A DNA stretch of 64,000 nucleotides. Origin: Rhytidiadelphus loreus. Lineage: Eukaryota; Streptophyta; Bryopsida; Hypnales; Hylocomiaceae. The notes beneath the pieces were generated by a model. The model searched no databases and had not been told where the DNA came from. It saw only the letters and a list, made by a program, of their open reading frames with translations. Every line of letters starts with the position of its first letter. Position 1 is the first letter of the stretch. The stretch covers positions 27,031,025 to 27,095,024 of the forward strand of contig OX344763.1 of assembly GCA_947034895.1 (NCBI GenBank), in the 5' to 3' direction. Below, one piece after another: positions 21,501 through 33,362 of the stretch. Both the position numbers and the translations under genes were made by a program.

Positions 21501-24049
21501 TAGAAGTCAACGATTCTATTTTGTTACAATTTTAATCAATTACAAGTTTACAACAAAAATAACTGTGCTACACCATATGCATAACACTAAATTGTGTGGA
21601 AGGTTTTGATGGTGAATTTGATGAAGAATTCCTACAGCCAACCCTAAACCCTATTATAATCAATTTTATACATCCATTCCATGCATCCACCATCCACCAT
21701 TTTTCTAATCCGCTTGAAACCAATTGCATTTTTCACTTTTCCTCTTGCATAATGCTCTCTTCAAATAGCACTGTAAACCTTCAATGACATTTTCATTATT
21801 CTTGTTCTCTATGAATGTGGGTTCCTGCATCGATGCTCGTCGTGCCACATGTGGAATGTTCTAGCTTTTTGAAAGGATAAGGTTATCTTCAAAGCGGTGA
21901 TAGCTCCGCTATATTACATGGCTATCATTTGTCGATAGAATTTGTGTGCCCTGTTCTTCAACCTATATATCTAGCCGACACCACATACCCATTGAATGTA
22001 TTTTGAAGTCATCTTTAACCAATATGTCACTTTTCTGTTGAATCCTGTCAAGTAGCTATGTTGACAATATATACATCTTATTATCTAAAATTTGGATTTC
22101 GTGTTTGTGTAGGCGGAGCAGTGTTTGAGCAATGTCTCAAATGGACGGGTCCTACCAAAGCATAGGTCTTTGTATGCCCAACTACAAAGATTTTGCTACT
22201 CCTATACGGTGAAGAGATTCACCTGGATATTCTCCCCCCCCCCTGTGAGTTCTACACCCCATTTGCTAAATACTTGCCTTGGTCTTCAATTTTTTGGTGT
22301 TGCACAATACGATCTTCAGGTAGGATCAAGATACGACAGTTCAATATGGAGTAACTGAAGCTCAATTACATGTACATGAAAGGATTAGAGATATGCTTAT
22401 TCATATCCTTTTGTTTGTCCAGGTTGTTGGTCCGCTTTCAGCTTACAAAATGAATGTACAAGTTACATGTGCTGCTAGAGAGGATAAATATTATACAAAA
22501 ACACCATCTTCTAACATTCATTGTGCATTTTCTTTAGCCAAATGACGTAATTGTCCATTACAATTTTTGAATTTTTGAATTATAGTTCAACATTGATCCC
22601 AACTCGGATTGAGAACTCGCTTTAGTTGGACTTTGTTTACAAAATTTCCACAGAAAATTCGTTTTATAATCTATCTCTTCTTCAATTCATTAGTTCAAGA
22701 GTAATGATAGCCAATATCAATATATGATGAAGAAAGTGTATGATGAATGTTAAAACATGGTGAGCTTAAAGATCTCAAGCCATATTCAATTCTGCAGTCT
22801 ACTTATATTCAAATATTTTGAAATCTGTTAAATCTTTGAAGTTCCAAGGCTTGTAGTTTAGGTTTACAAAACCACCTATTTAATAAATTCCAGGGGTATA
22901 TATTGCATAGTCCTGCGCACTTTTTTTCTTATAATCTAGCCTTCATTCACTACACACAACTTTGTGTCAATGAAGAATGCATTTTCAAATTATGTTGTAT
23001 AAGTCATACAAGTACTATTGTGGCAAAAGTAGCAATATGAGCAGAAGTGCCATTGGTCCCTTCCGCAATGGCGCAGACATCAGTGACTGCAAAGGCTGCT
23101 TGTTAAACCAATTGATCTTCCAAGATTGCCACGAAAAGAGAGATTGGACCTTCTCCCAATCCTGTAGTACATCTTCAGCCATCTCAACTCTCAACAACGA
23201 TTGGAGAGAAATGTTTTTCTTGGATATGGGATTCCTGTTGGACCTTCTGCAACGTGCTATTTATGACCATGGTGTATGCTTTTCTTCACGGAGGCAATCT
23301 CTGTCATTTTCTTTGTATTCTCCCTAGTGTCACTTATGCCTAGACTTATGCATGTTTTGAATCTCGTTAGAAGACCCTACCTTGATTCTTAGTGGATCTT
23401 GCAAGTTAAAAAGCAGATGATTATATTTTGTTGCAGTTCTGAACTGATTATAATAAAGAGGATCTTGTTGCACCATATGTACAATTCTTGACCATGTGGA
23501 AGTGGAAGAAAGTCAATTCTTTGAGAAAGTCAATTCTTTCTACCCTTTACCAATTTATACATCCATTTCATGCATCCAATATCATCCATTATTTTCATCC
23601 ACTTTCACGAGTTACATCTATGTTTTTCATCCACTTTCATCATCTACATTCATCCACTTTTTCATCTACTTTCATCCATTTATTTAAACTTTGTGCATCC
23701 ATTTTCTTAAGCACTTTCATCCGTTTATCTTCGACCAATACCCAAAAAATTTGCCAAAAATCTAATCCATTTTACTGACCTTGTCATGTATTCCTTTTTT
23801 AACTTTCATAGATTTTTTCGTGAACTTCCGTTTATATTATCATCCATTTTTTTCAATTTATTTGATCAAAAATTCCAAAATTGTCCCTTCCTGCTCACCA
23901 ATCCCCGCTCCCCGCTCCCCGCTCATGTACCAACATTCCCCATTTCAAGTCCATCGGCTTCATTTTCCAAAAGTTATGATTGATGGCAACTTAGTCACTT
24001 CAATTGTGACACCAAATAGGACTGGTCTTTCTTGCAATCACCTTAGAGA
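21501..24049. other. Spacer with CATCCA-rich low-complexity tract
   Basis: No supported gene. Positions about 23540-23870 are rich in CATCCA/CATCCATTT/CACTTTCATC units that create pseudo-ORFs of Ser/His/Phe/Pro. A 116-codon ORF at 22977-23327 has no recognisable domain. Confidence 0.5.
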
Positions 24050-26119
24050 GAACCTAATGTAGTAGCTATGCATAAGACATAATAACACTTTCCATCAGCA
24101 CAAGTGTACATCTGAACCTCGATTGCTTTTAGAGCTTTCACAAGCTTTGTACATCATTGTTTTGATGGAAGACATCACCCTGGTATTTCTAGCTTTACTC
24201 CAAAAGGTTCTTCAACATACTCAATAGAGTTTTAGTTTGCTATCAAGTCTCGCACAAATGTTGATCCAGATTTGAAAATAATCGCATTCAATGTTTTTGT
24301 ACTAATGCCATAGTTTTGATCAATGAGCACCCCACAGCCCAACAACGGGGCAGGAATCTCTTTCAACGATGCATATTGTCATTGTCATCATCAAATTAAG
24401 AAGGATGGAGCAAGAGTCTCTTTGTCATCGGTATTTGCTTCACTTTCAAATTGGGTAATTAACCTGAAGAATTTGTAGACCTGCGTTGAGAGTCCAATTC
24501 AACCCAATGGTTAGAACTTAATTAAAAACACCAACCTGACATCAAACGACAACTTGAAAACTTTGAAAATCTAGCTAGAAGGTTGAGTTTATTAAAGGCC
24601 AATCACTGTAGCATCCTAAACAAGAAAGACAATTGATTCAAGAGAAGTTGGAAATGGCACAAACATTCAAGAATCAAATGCCGCGAGTTTTCAAAGAAAG
24701 ACAACAAATCATCCCTGCTAGCTATACTTGTCAAGCTTCTTGAAAATCCCCGAAAGTCTGCTAACCATTCATTGTGCATCTTAGTTTCCATTTACAATTT
24801 CTTTTACTGAATCGTCGAGTGCAATTGTTCTCTAACTCACCAACTTGGTCATCGTTTGTATTTGATTTGGAAATACTATTTGCGTATATATGACTAAAGT
24901 ATTCAAGTATTTTATAACCACATTCACTCAGCAAGTCATAGCCTATAAGTTATTTGAGAAACAAAAGATCTTCAAGCATGGTCGCGACAATGAGTTGATC
25001 TATATCAAGCAATATAGAAAATTGAATTGGATACGAGAGATTCAATGGGATTCACATCCATCCTAAAATTAACATACTAACAATGTATATCAAGAACAAC
25101 AACACATGTACAAATGATCAGACTATTTGTGCCAATCAAACTTGTTTGTGAATGTGTTTCTTTCTCCTTCACCAGTTGTTCCTCCAACGCTAAGTTGTCC
25201 TCAATGACACAATTGTGGATATTGGTGCAATTTTGCAGCGCAAAAAATACTCTTCCAAAAACTAAGAGACTTGAGAGCAATATGTCGCCTGTACAATGGC
25301 ACACATCTGTGTAAGGACTCAGCATCAATACTCAAGAAAAAAATTCTAGATCAAATTTAACGCTTAAAAGACATTTGAGGTTCTGGGAGGGCTGTGCCCA
25401 AACTTTGAATTTCAGAATTTTGAACTTTCTTAAATGGGCATCATGTAACTTGTTCAAATGACCATTCAATGAATGATGAGCTTCCACCCTCCCTCAAGGA
25501 GGTGGGGCAACCTCAAAGCCACTATTCAAAATTATTATCAAACTTTCAAATGTAAAAAACTACAAGTTCAAAACCCAAGACTTAGAGATTGATAGTTGCA
25601 TCTTGTAAGGACGAAGAGAATGAAGTCAAGGAAGTTCACATGTAGCTTAGTACTACGGGAGTTTTTCCTGATTATTCTCTGAAAACCCAACCCCTTGAGT
25701 TGGGTCTGTCGTTGAAGGATTCATCAACTGATACATGTTGAACTAGTTGCTCACATTGGCAATCGGGATGCAACAAGTTTGTTATAACATCATATGATTT
25801 TTTTAACTTTCACTTCATTCCTGAAGAGGATACCAAATCCGATTTGAGTGTGTATTTGTTGGCATTCAAAACAAGTGCTAGAAATAGACACCTTCACTTG
25901 GCCCGGGAAATCATTAGCAAGCCTTTCATTTCTTCGTCTCCTACCTCAACATTTTCTTCATCTAGTACGTCCTTAATTACAAAAACAAAATCCTCAGTCT
26001 CTCCAGGTAGGATCCAGGTCTTTGTACTTCACGGAAGTTTGTGCCTTCGTTGCTCCAATATTCAATGTCACGTAGAGGTGTCTGTCGTTGACCTCCAATA
26101 TACTAACTTGAAGTTTCAT
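24050..26119 (-). pseudogene. Decayed C2/VASt (C2-GRAM-like) gene, copy 2
   Basis: Paralogue of 4862-6500 in the same orientation. From an ATG at 26119, MKLQVSILEV is followed in frame by LYVTLNIGATKAQTSVKY and KDLDPTWR, then the same frameshift as copy 1. The VASt-like block at about 24340-24070 (TLNAIIFKSGSTFVRDL, EPFGVKLEIPG, LVKALKAIEVQ) carries the same two stops as copy 1 plus one more of its own. It differs by a 441-bp insertion (25317-25757) and, beyond the gene, the TTAA array at 26242-26897. Shared lesions show duplication after loss of function, or amplification as passenger DNA. Confidence 0.6.
25317..25757. mobile_element. 441-bp insertion relative to paralogous segment
   Basis: Copy 1 reads TGTGTAAGGCAATCGGG (about 6123-6139). 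Copy 2 splits this after GTAAGG and resumes at GGCAATCGGG, so only GG may be duplicated. The inserted ends show no clear inverted repeats. Type unknown. Confidence 0.5.
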
Positions 26120-26241
26120 CTTCCCACCTTCATCTCGACTCACCAATAGAGTAAAATAGCAGAAATAAGAGAGTTTCTGGTGTAAAAGATAAGGAAAACA
26201 TTCTAGCTATGCCAAGTATTGGTCACAAGAAAAGCTCTCAA

Positions 26242-26897
26242 CCCTTAAAGGACAAAGGGGTGACCTTGGAAATCATCACTTTCCATTACCGTGTGAATCA
26301 TGAGCTTTAGAAATAGCAAAAGCACTCATTGGAAGTCAACCTACTCTAGAAGACCTCTCATTTTCACAACAAAATTCTAAGGATGAATAGTTGCACTTCT
26401 ATCCTATTGCAAAGATTCCTTGTCATCCATCGAACACCAAACGTCTCTTTCAACATTTAAGGGTTAAAGGAAGAAGAGGTGACCTTGGAAATCATCCCTT
26501 TTGATTATCGTGTGAGTCATAGGCTTTAGAAATAGCACAAATACTCATTGGAAGTCAAACTAACTATTGTAGAAGATCTCCCCTTCTTACAACAAAATTC
26601 CGAAGATGAATAGTTGCACTTCTATTCTATCGCAAAGATTCTCTGTCATCCATCGGATGCCAAATGTCATTCTTGACATTTAAAGGTCAGTTACCGTTGA
26701 AATCAGTTGTTTTGTCACCATGTGAATTATTGGCTTAAAAAAATGGAAAAATACTCATTGGAAGACAAACTATTGTAGATGATCTTCCCTTTCCACACAA
26801 ATTTTGGAAGATGAATAGTTGCATTTCTGTCCTACACAGGGAAGAGAGATTCTTTGTCATTCATCGGCCGAAAAACGGCCTCCACAGTGTTTATGGA
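26242..26897. mobile_element. Array of three head-to-tail short TTAA elements
   Basis: Three related monomers in the same orientation: 26242-26463 (222 bp), 26468-26690 (223 bp) and 26695-26897 (203 bp), separated by TTAA (26464-26467) and TTAC (26691-26694). Outer flanks are TCAA (26238-26241) and TTAA (26898-26901). The monomers share GTGACCTTGGAAATCATC, ACTCATTGGAAG and GATGAATAGTTGCA. The paralogous segment has one uninterrupted TTAA at 6617-6620 in the same context (AGCTC-TTAA-AGAACAT), which is the empty site. Confidence 0.85.
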
Positions 26898-26901
26898 TTA
26901 A

Positions 26902-28032
26902 AGAACATCAATGACAAAGAGGCACCTGGACACAATCGATACACAATTGAATAATCAGATATTGTTGTTTGTCACAAAGAGCATTTTGCCTTCATTTAGT
27001 CTTCACGTGGTTGAATCAATTAACGATTTGAATTTGTAGGGGACCCAAATAAGTTAAGGTGGTAGAATATATTCCATTAATTACTAAATGCACTTGGTTT
27101 AGGAAGTCAAAGAAAAACACAATATGAAAACTAAAGATGGATTTAAAGGATTTTTTCATTTATTTACAGGTCGAGTTCATTAATAGTATGGCACTTTTGA
27201 ATAGACCAACAATTAATCCCTAAAGGATTGAGGTTAATTTGGGAAAAAAATGAATTTTTTTGTTAAAATGTTGGTATTCTATACGCCATCTTTTCCATTC
27301 ATTTTCTTTTGTAGCTCTAAAGCCTAGGATTGGTATAGATTTTAGACTCCTTAGTCTAAATGTAAAAGTACTAAGTTTTGGAATATTTTAATGAAATTTT
27401 GATTAAAAATTGTCGAAATTTGCTAATGTTGAGTGTGTTGAACATAAGTGGAAAAAAAAATTACGAAAATGTAACCATTAAAAGATCATAATAGACTATT
27501 ATAGAAATGACTCAAATTTAGTGCTAGAAATTTTATTATTAGAAGAAAATGAGCTATTACAAGAAACATGTATACTATTTGTTGTGTTCTAATCAAATAC
27601 TCATGATTTTCGGAAATATCTTATGATTAAATAATTTTTATAAAAATTAAAGGGTCAAATATTAGACTTTTAAAAAAACTATCCTCCACAAAAATCAAGT
27701 AAAAAATAACTATCTAAGTAAAAAAACTCAAAACATGAAAAACTCCAAGAAAATATATACATTGATATTTGGGATATTAATAAACTTTTTGTGTTGCTAA
27801 AATGGTAATAAAAAGTTCAATTCAATTATAGGAAAAAATATATTTCTTAAAATTTGTGTAAGACAAGAACATAACATTGATAAACTAACCTGATTATTAG
27901 TAATAATCAAAACAAAAAGAAAAATATTTTACATATATATTAACACATTATGATATTGTGTTTTAAGCCTCAAATCTCAACTCAAATATTTTCAAGGTTA
28001 GAAAGAGTACTCAAGTTAAGTCAATATTATGA
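26902..28032. other. AT-rich spacer
   Basis: The first about 90 bp belong to the duplicated segment matching 6621-6715. The rest is AT-rich without visible genes or resolved repeats. Confidence 0.5.
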
Positions 28033-28368
28033 GTCGTTGATTATATTACATTTTATTTTTCTACTTGAAATCATTTATATTTATTTGTTTAGAGGCTATC
28101 TATTCAAGAGGACAAGGAAATGTCTTCTTTGCCTTACAAATCATTAAAATTATAGAAATGGATTTTAATATATGAAAAAATACTATTTACAAGAAATATT
28201 GCATTTCATACTAATTAAATTACTTTGAAGAACTTTTGTAAGTTTTGAAAATTAAGTTTTGTAAGTTTTGAAAATTTGAAAGTTTTGAAAATTAAGGTAG
28301 AATGAGAATCTCAAAGAGAATAGAAAGATAAAATTGTGTTGCATAGTGAACAAAAACAATAACTACCC

Positions 28369-28421
28369 TTTTTAGCTCATTGTCATTGTGACACAATGTC
28401 ACAATGACAATGAGCTAAAAA
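28369..28421. repeat. Perfect 25-bp-stem hairpin
   Basis: The arm TTTTTAGCTCATTGTCATTG plus TGACA (28369-28393) pairs without mismatch with 28397-28421 around a 3-nt CAA loop. It sits 19 bp inside one end of the 737-bp insertion, as does the weaker hairpin at 1072-1106 in the related repeat, so it looks like a structural end feature of the family. Confidence 0.85.
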
Positions 28422-28638
28422 ACCCATCAAATTTATTTATTTTTTCATTTACAAACCCTCCATTGAGTTAAAAAATTAATTAATTAAATTAATTAAATAA
28501 CATTTTTCAAATATCCCACCCTATCCCACCCTATCCCACCCTTTTGTAATTTTCAAGTGGAGGTGGAGTTGGCATTTGATATGTTATATGTCATGTATCC
28601 AAATCTATATCCATATTCATATGTGTGTATTTGTATTC

Positions 28639-28884
28639 ATGGGCAATTTCATTAAAATGGCGGTATTCCATTAAAATGGCGATTCAGGGGACCAACTAGG
28701 GCATGAGATCTTGTGGAAGACAATGGTGGGGGCGATGCCATACGTAAACAAGTAGTGATCTGGGCAAACATGGGACACAATGCATGCTTGATATGAGATG
28801 AATAGGTGCCTCAGTACACCTTAGTCTCTGTTCCTTCATGTACAAATGCCAATGGAATACCACCATTTTAACGAAATTGCCCAT
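28639..28884. mobile_element. MITE with 4-bp duplication ATTC, 246 bp
   Basis: The termini ATGGGCAATTTCATTAAAAT and its inverse extend about 32 bp with few mismatches. The exact duplication ATTC lies at 28635-28638 and 28885-28888. A second copy of almost identical length is at 46154-46398. No ORF. A 4-bp duplication is unusual among the common plant TIR superfamilies. Confidence 0.85.
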
Positions 28885-29607
28885 ATTCGTATTTGTAGCT
28901 ATGTATGTTGTAGCTGTAGCTATCCATGTTGTATTCGTATCCTTATCTCTATCCCAAATTGTTTTTTTGAGATCAACAGCATTGGAAAGTGGGGGTTGTA
29001 AAAAAATCAAGGGCTCTCAATTTTTGGAGGAGGGGGGGAGGAAATGCATTTGGAACATTAGTTGTGTTGCTTCTTTTCAGTACATTGTGATTTAGTACAC
29101 GGCAAATAAAATAAATAAATGTTAAATAAAAAAAATTATGTATAAGTCATAATAAATTTTAATAACATTCTTTTTAGAAATTTTGAAAATTTTGAAAATT
29201 TTATAGAAGTAGTGAAGAAATACACTAAAAAATTTCACTATTGATCTACATTATATTGTAGATCATTACAGAGTAAATATAATTTTTTTGTCATTTTATA
29301 ATTAAAAAATTAGTGGACTATGGTCAATGGACAAGGAACAAAGGTCAAATTTCTCAACTTGAAGTAGAGTATACACTTGATAATTTTCATTTCATTAGTT
29401 GGATTTCATTTCAAAAGAAGTCATTTTCATGGTTGAAATTTGTATCACAAGCAAGGAGCTAAAAGTTGCCAAAATACACTAGAAAGGAATCTTTTGTAAC
29501 AGTTGGATTAAACACTTTCTTTCAAAAAAGAGCAATACCACTTTAAAGAAGGAATTTCCACCTCCATTTGTTATGGCCCTCCCATGAAATGGCCCTCCCA
29601 CCCCCAT

Positions 29608-29880
29608 TAGATGAGATTTGGGAGGTGGGAGGGCCATTTCAAGCGGGTTCCCGGCGTTGTTTCCCCAACAATCTGGGAACAGCCACTACCAATTTTATTT
29701 TTTAAAATTAATTCATTTTTTAAAATTTTAAAATGAAACAATGAGTTGATTTTTTTTTGAATTGAAAGAAATTAAAAAATAAATTGACGTGACAATCGCC
29801 TTGCTACGTCAAGCAACACCTATGAACTACTGCAAACTGCTGGAGGATTGTTTCTATATCAGGGGAACTCAGAGCCCTCT
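29608..29880. repeat. Interspersed repeat with GGAGGGCC/AGAGCCCTCT ends, copy 2
   Basis: Related to 9610-9886, with a core of the same length (29628-29880, 253 bp). Upstream, ATGGCCCTCCCACC and GGTGGGAGGGCCAT form a local inverted repeat (about 29590-29637) spanning CATTAGATGAGATT. It lies in the region inserted relative to 9951-10899. Confidence 0.5.
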
Positions 29881-29902
29881 AGAGGGGCTGAATCCCTTCT
29901 AA

Positions 29903-30844
29903 TGCCTAAACGTCAGAGACTATGTTTTCACCAAAATTGCTCCAAAACTGTCATTTCTAAAACAAGTATCAAATTTTAGAAAAAAACATGTTTAGAAACA
30001 TGTAACCATAGGATCTTGTAGTACACTGATTTGAGAAGATGTGGAAAAAATTTCAAAATTTTCCACCGTGTAGATTGCAAGATATAAACGTTTGAAGTGA
30101 CCAAAATCCTTTTTTTGGCCCTGTGAAAATACAGGCAGCTGCACTTCACAAGGTCACATTTGTATGAAAAAATGTCCAAAATAGTGGTTATTCTTTAGAT
30201 TCCTTCTTCAAGGCAAGTTGGCTACATGCTAAAAAAAATTCAGATCATTTGAAATTGTACAACATATAGGAAAAAAACAGTAAGTAGAAAGAAGTAGAGA
30301 ATGTTTAAAAATACTAAATTGTTAACAATTTATTTATGGAATTGAAAAATGCCAATCCCAATGGTTGTAATGTTTCAATAAACAATACAAACCTAGTGTT
30401 TTTATTTTTTCCAAAAATATTTAAAATTGAGTTAAATAAAAGACTTCAAAGTTTATTTTAGAGTAGAGATTCCATAACTATCCACAAACTAACCCAAAGT
30501 AAATTTCCTCACAACTTTCATTTCATTAATTGAAATAGAATGATTCAAAGCTTATCACATATATGTAAATCTAGAGAATCAATTTCAAATTTTTATTTTT
30601 TTAAGAAGTGATTTTCAAAGAAGTTTTTTTTCTACTCAAGTTGCCCGCTGAATACTGAAAATTACATATCATGCAATAAATTTTGAACCATGTAGTCAAA
30701 ATTTATGAAAGTTGTTGGGCCTTAAATTTACTCCTTGGGCACATGTTGTGTGGAAATTTCAAAGAAAAAAAATAAAAATTCCATTTGTAGTGAGCTACCC
30801 AAAATTGCTATGTTGTCAAAAAATGCAATTTGGTCCTTTAAGGG
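29903..30844. mobile_element. TTAA-flanked element, long copy D (942 bp), reversed
   Basis: The right end GGTCCTTTAAGGG is followed by TTAA (30845-30848). The left end is degenerate (CTAA then TGCCTAAACGTC). The internal sequence is the reverse complement of the copies at 38715 and 42975. The right flank TTAA-AGAACT matches an uninterrupted TTAA in the paralogue near 10785, supporting a TTAA target; the left flank was altered by the neighbouring repeat. No coding. Confidence 0.75.
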
Positions 30845-30958
30845 TTAAAGAACTTTGGAAAAAAAAATTTAATTGCAATCCTTCATCCATTATTGGCAAT
30901 GTTTGAAGGTTAGACTTGACTAATTATAATAAACAAGAGTGAACTTTATGTCAAATAG

Positions 30959-33171
30959 CTTAAAAACCTAAAGGAGAACCACCTTTCAAAATCACCTCTA
31001 ATCTACCATTTTTTAATATGATCTATAGTTTATTATTTAAATCCCTTCTTTCAAAATTTTGACCATTGGATCTTCTTCAATACTATCTATTTAGGTAACC
31101 TTCCAATTTTAAAAGCATTTTTCCTCACAAATTTTGAGATATTTACAATCAAAAGTTTAAGTTTTGAAAACATAGAAGTTTTTTTCCATCCAAAATAACT
31201 TTGAGGGTCTACATCTCAAATTTTTATAATAGAAAAGTTTGTCTTTTCTACCATGTGCAACTATGACTATGAATAGTTGAAAACATGTAAGCCAATTTTT
31301 ACAAGGATTGGAGCCATCTAGAAGATTGTTTCAAAGCTTTGCAATCAATTGAAGAACACTTGGTAAATAGAAATTACAATTGACTATTTTTATAAACCAT
31401 TCACTGCTCCAACCAATCAATAGTTGACCACTTGTACTATCTACGAAATGTTTTTTCTTGGAATGACCTCTTATTGGCTTTCTCTATGTTCCAAATCAAA
31501 CCATAAGAAGCATTTTTTGAAGTATTTGAATTTGAAAAATCACCCAAGGTAAGTTTTTTGTCCAAATCAATAGCTTATATGTCTATAAAAAAAACCCTCA
31601 ATAAACTACATGAATTAAGGGAACCTATTAAAGAAGGACAAATGACTAAGAAAAATTCTAAAATAACCCAATTTTTTTATGTAACTTAGTTCAAATTTCA
31701 CATTTACTGTTTGGTGAATCTTGATTAAACATAATAGTCTTACTAATTCATGCAAATCTCGATAGAGTTACACTAGTAGAAAATCTGAAATTTCTGTCAT
31801 TTTGGTCGCATTGTTTTGGACAAAATCTAACATAAATTTGTTGAAAGCAACAAATTTATGTTAGATTTTGTCCAAAACAATGCGACCAAAATGACAGAAA
31901 TTTCAGATTTTCTACTAGTGTTAGAGGTGAAATTTTTTATTTGATCTACTCTTTTTGAAAAGGTAGCTTGAAATCCCTATTTAGGATAAAGACTAGTGCA
32001 TGTAATTAGATTGCATGTTCCCATACCTTGTTGTTATTCCCTTAACCCAATAACGACAAGGAGGCCATTTTGTGGCTTTTGGATGAACAGAAACTGAATT
32101 GGAGAGAAATTGAAAGTGCTTTTTCATTCACTTTTTGTTTGTAGACCTTGCATGGAGGGTTGGGAATAGTATCCACTTGAGTTTGCAATCATGATAGTGT
32201 TTGTCTTCACATGAATGAGAAGTAAGAAAAGGAAAATGGATGGCAAAATTTGTCATTTTAGTGTGTTTTGCTCCTTTCTCAAAATCTGGAATTTCTCCTT
32301 GAAAATGATGTTTTTTGGAATTGAGCTCAACTAACAAAATGAAGTTAATCTATTCTAGTTTCTACTATAATTGGAATTTTAGAAAAATTCGCAATATTGA
32401 ATATTTTATTAGAATTTGAACTTTGGATGTAACTTTGATGTCTTTTATATTCTAATTATACAAGGAAACGGTACTCAAGTTTACACCATTATGTTTGTCA
32501 CTACAATGTACACCCATGGTAAAATTCTCAGATTTTTTTAAATAAATTTCTATTTGATGTGATTTTTTCTTCACTTTCTCTTCAAAAATTCTCATAAAAA
32601 TCAGTTTTCCTTAAAAAAATATAAATTTTTTGTGAGGTAAAGAAGACATGTAACTTTATCTCTGAAAAATAAATATAAAAAATTTCAAACATTTCTAGTT
32701 CAAAATTGGTCACAAATTGAGTTCTAGGCAATGAGGCTTTTGAACCTATGTCATAGGCTCATCCTTTAGGGTTTAAAACTCAAATTGAGTATGATCAAAT
32801 TCATATGCATTCTAAAATAAGTATAGTATCAAAATTGATGCCACATAAATGGAGTTTTAATTAGATAGCTTTGCAATTACCTCTAATAAGGTGGATATAC
32901 CTTAAATTGCACCTTGCCTAAAAGCGCCATCATCACTCTCTGTCCATCTCCAAAATCAATATGTACATATGTGGAAGAAACGATTTAAGAAGCTCTACCA
33001 AAAGAAACTTTGACCCTTTGTAACTTTTGCATACAATATCCAAATGTTGTATTCTTTGGTGCATTGGAACCCCCTTTCACTTGCCAACAAGAAAAATATG
33101 AAAATTTGACCAGTCTAACAATGATAACTAGGGACAATTATAGCAGAAAGTTGCAATTTGGGGTACCCACT
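30959..33171. other. AT-rich spacer
   Basis: No supported gene. It holds the CACTA foldback at 31771-31920. A single CCTTTAGGGTTTAAA motif near 32772 may be the eroded end of another TTAA-family copy. Confidence 0.45.
31771..31920. mobile_element. CACTA-type foldback MITE, 150 bp, TSD TTA
   Basis: Starts CACTAGTAGAAAATC and ends with its exact inverse. The arms are essentially complete, giving a hairpin of about 70 bp stem with a very small loop near 31842-31850. Flanked by TTA at 31768-31770 and 31921-31923. Shares its terminus and a TTTTGGTCGCATTG block with 4613-4744, so both belong to one family. Confidence 0.9.
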
Positions 33172-33175
33172 TTAA

Positions 33176-33362
33176 CCCTTGAACAACGTAAAAGATGTTT
33201 ATTGTCCAATGGATAACACAGAATCCTTCTACGTATGACAGAATTTGGAGCTTTGTGTGGAAAGGGAGATCTTGCACAATAGTTTGACCTCCAATGAGTA
33301 CTCTTGGATTTTTTTTTGAAGTAAATGATTCCAAAAAAGATGGTTTCGACGGCCTTCAAGGG
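33176..33362. mobile_element. Short TTAA element, 187 bp
   Basis: TTAA at 33172-33175 and 33363-33366; inner ends CCCTTGAA and TTCAAGGG. Internal blocks (AGAATCCTTCTACGTA, TTTGACCTCCAATGAG) match the reverse of the 26242-26897 monomers and the copies at 44825 and 60648. Confidence 0.8.

Larger units (their letters stand above)
28350..29086. mobile_element. 737-bp insertion with subterminal hairpin
   Basis: The empty site in the paralogue is GCATGGTGATTTA; here it reads GCATAGTGA then the insert, then GTGATTTA, consistent with a 4-bp GTGA duplication. An alternative reading gives a CA duplication and imperfect 14-bp inverted ends (TAGTGAACAAAAAC and its partner). It contains the 25-bp-stem hairpin at 28369-28421, three CCCTATCCCAC units near 28510, ATTCGTATCC-like arrays, and a nested MITE at 28639-28884. 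Related to 640-1130. Confidence 0.6.
28033..30958. repeat. Segmental duplication, interrupted copy (pair with 9951-10899)
   Basis: Same sequence as 9951-10899 but expanded by three insertions: 28350-29086, a block at about 29574-29898, and the TTAA element at 29903-30844. Comparing the two copies defines insertion junctions. No gene. Confidence 0.75.

Noticed and set aside
22977..23327. 116-codon plus-strand ORF
   Set aside because: No recognisable motif, a start chosen in spacer, and no splice or promoter support.
23488..23778. ORFs rich in Ser, His, Phe and Pro
   Set aside because: Produced by the CATCCA/CACTTTCATC low-complexity tract.
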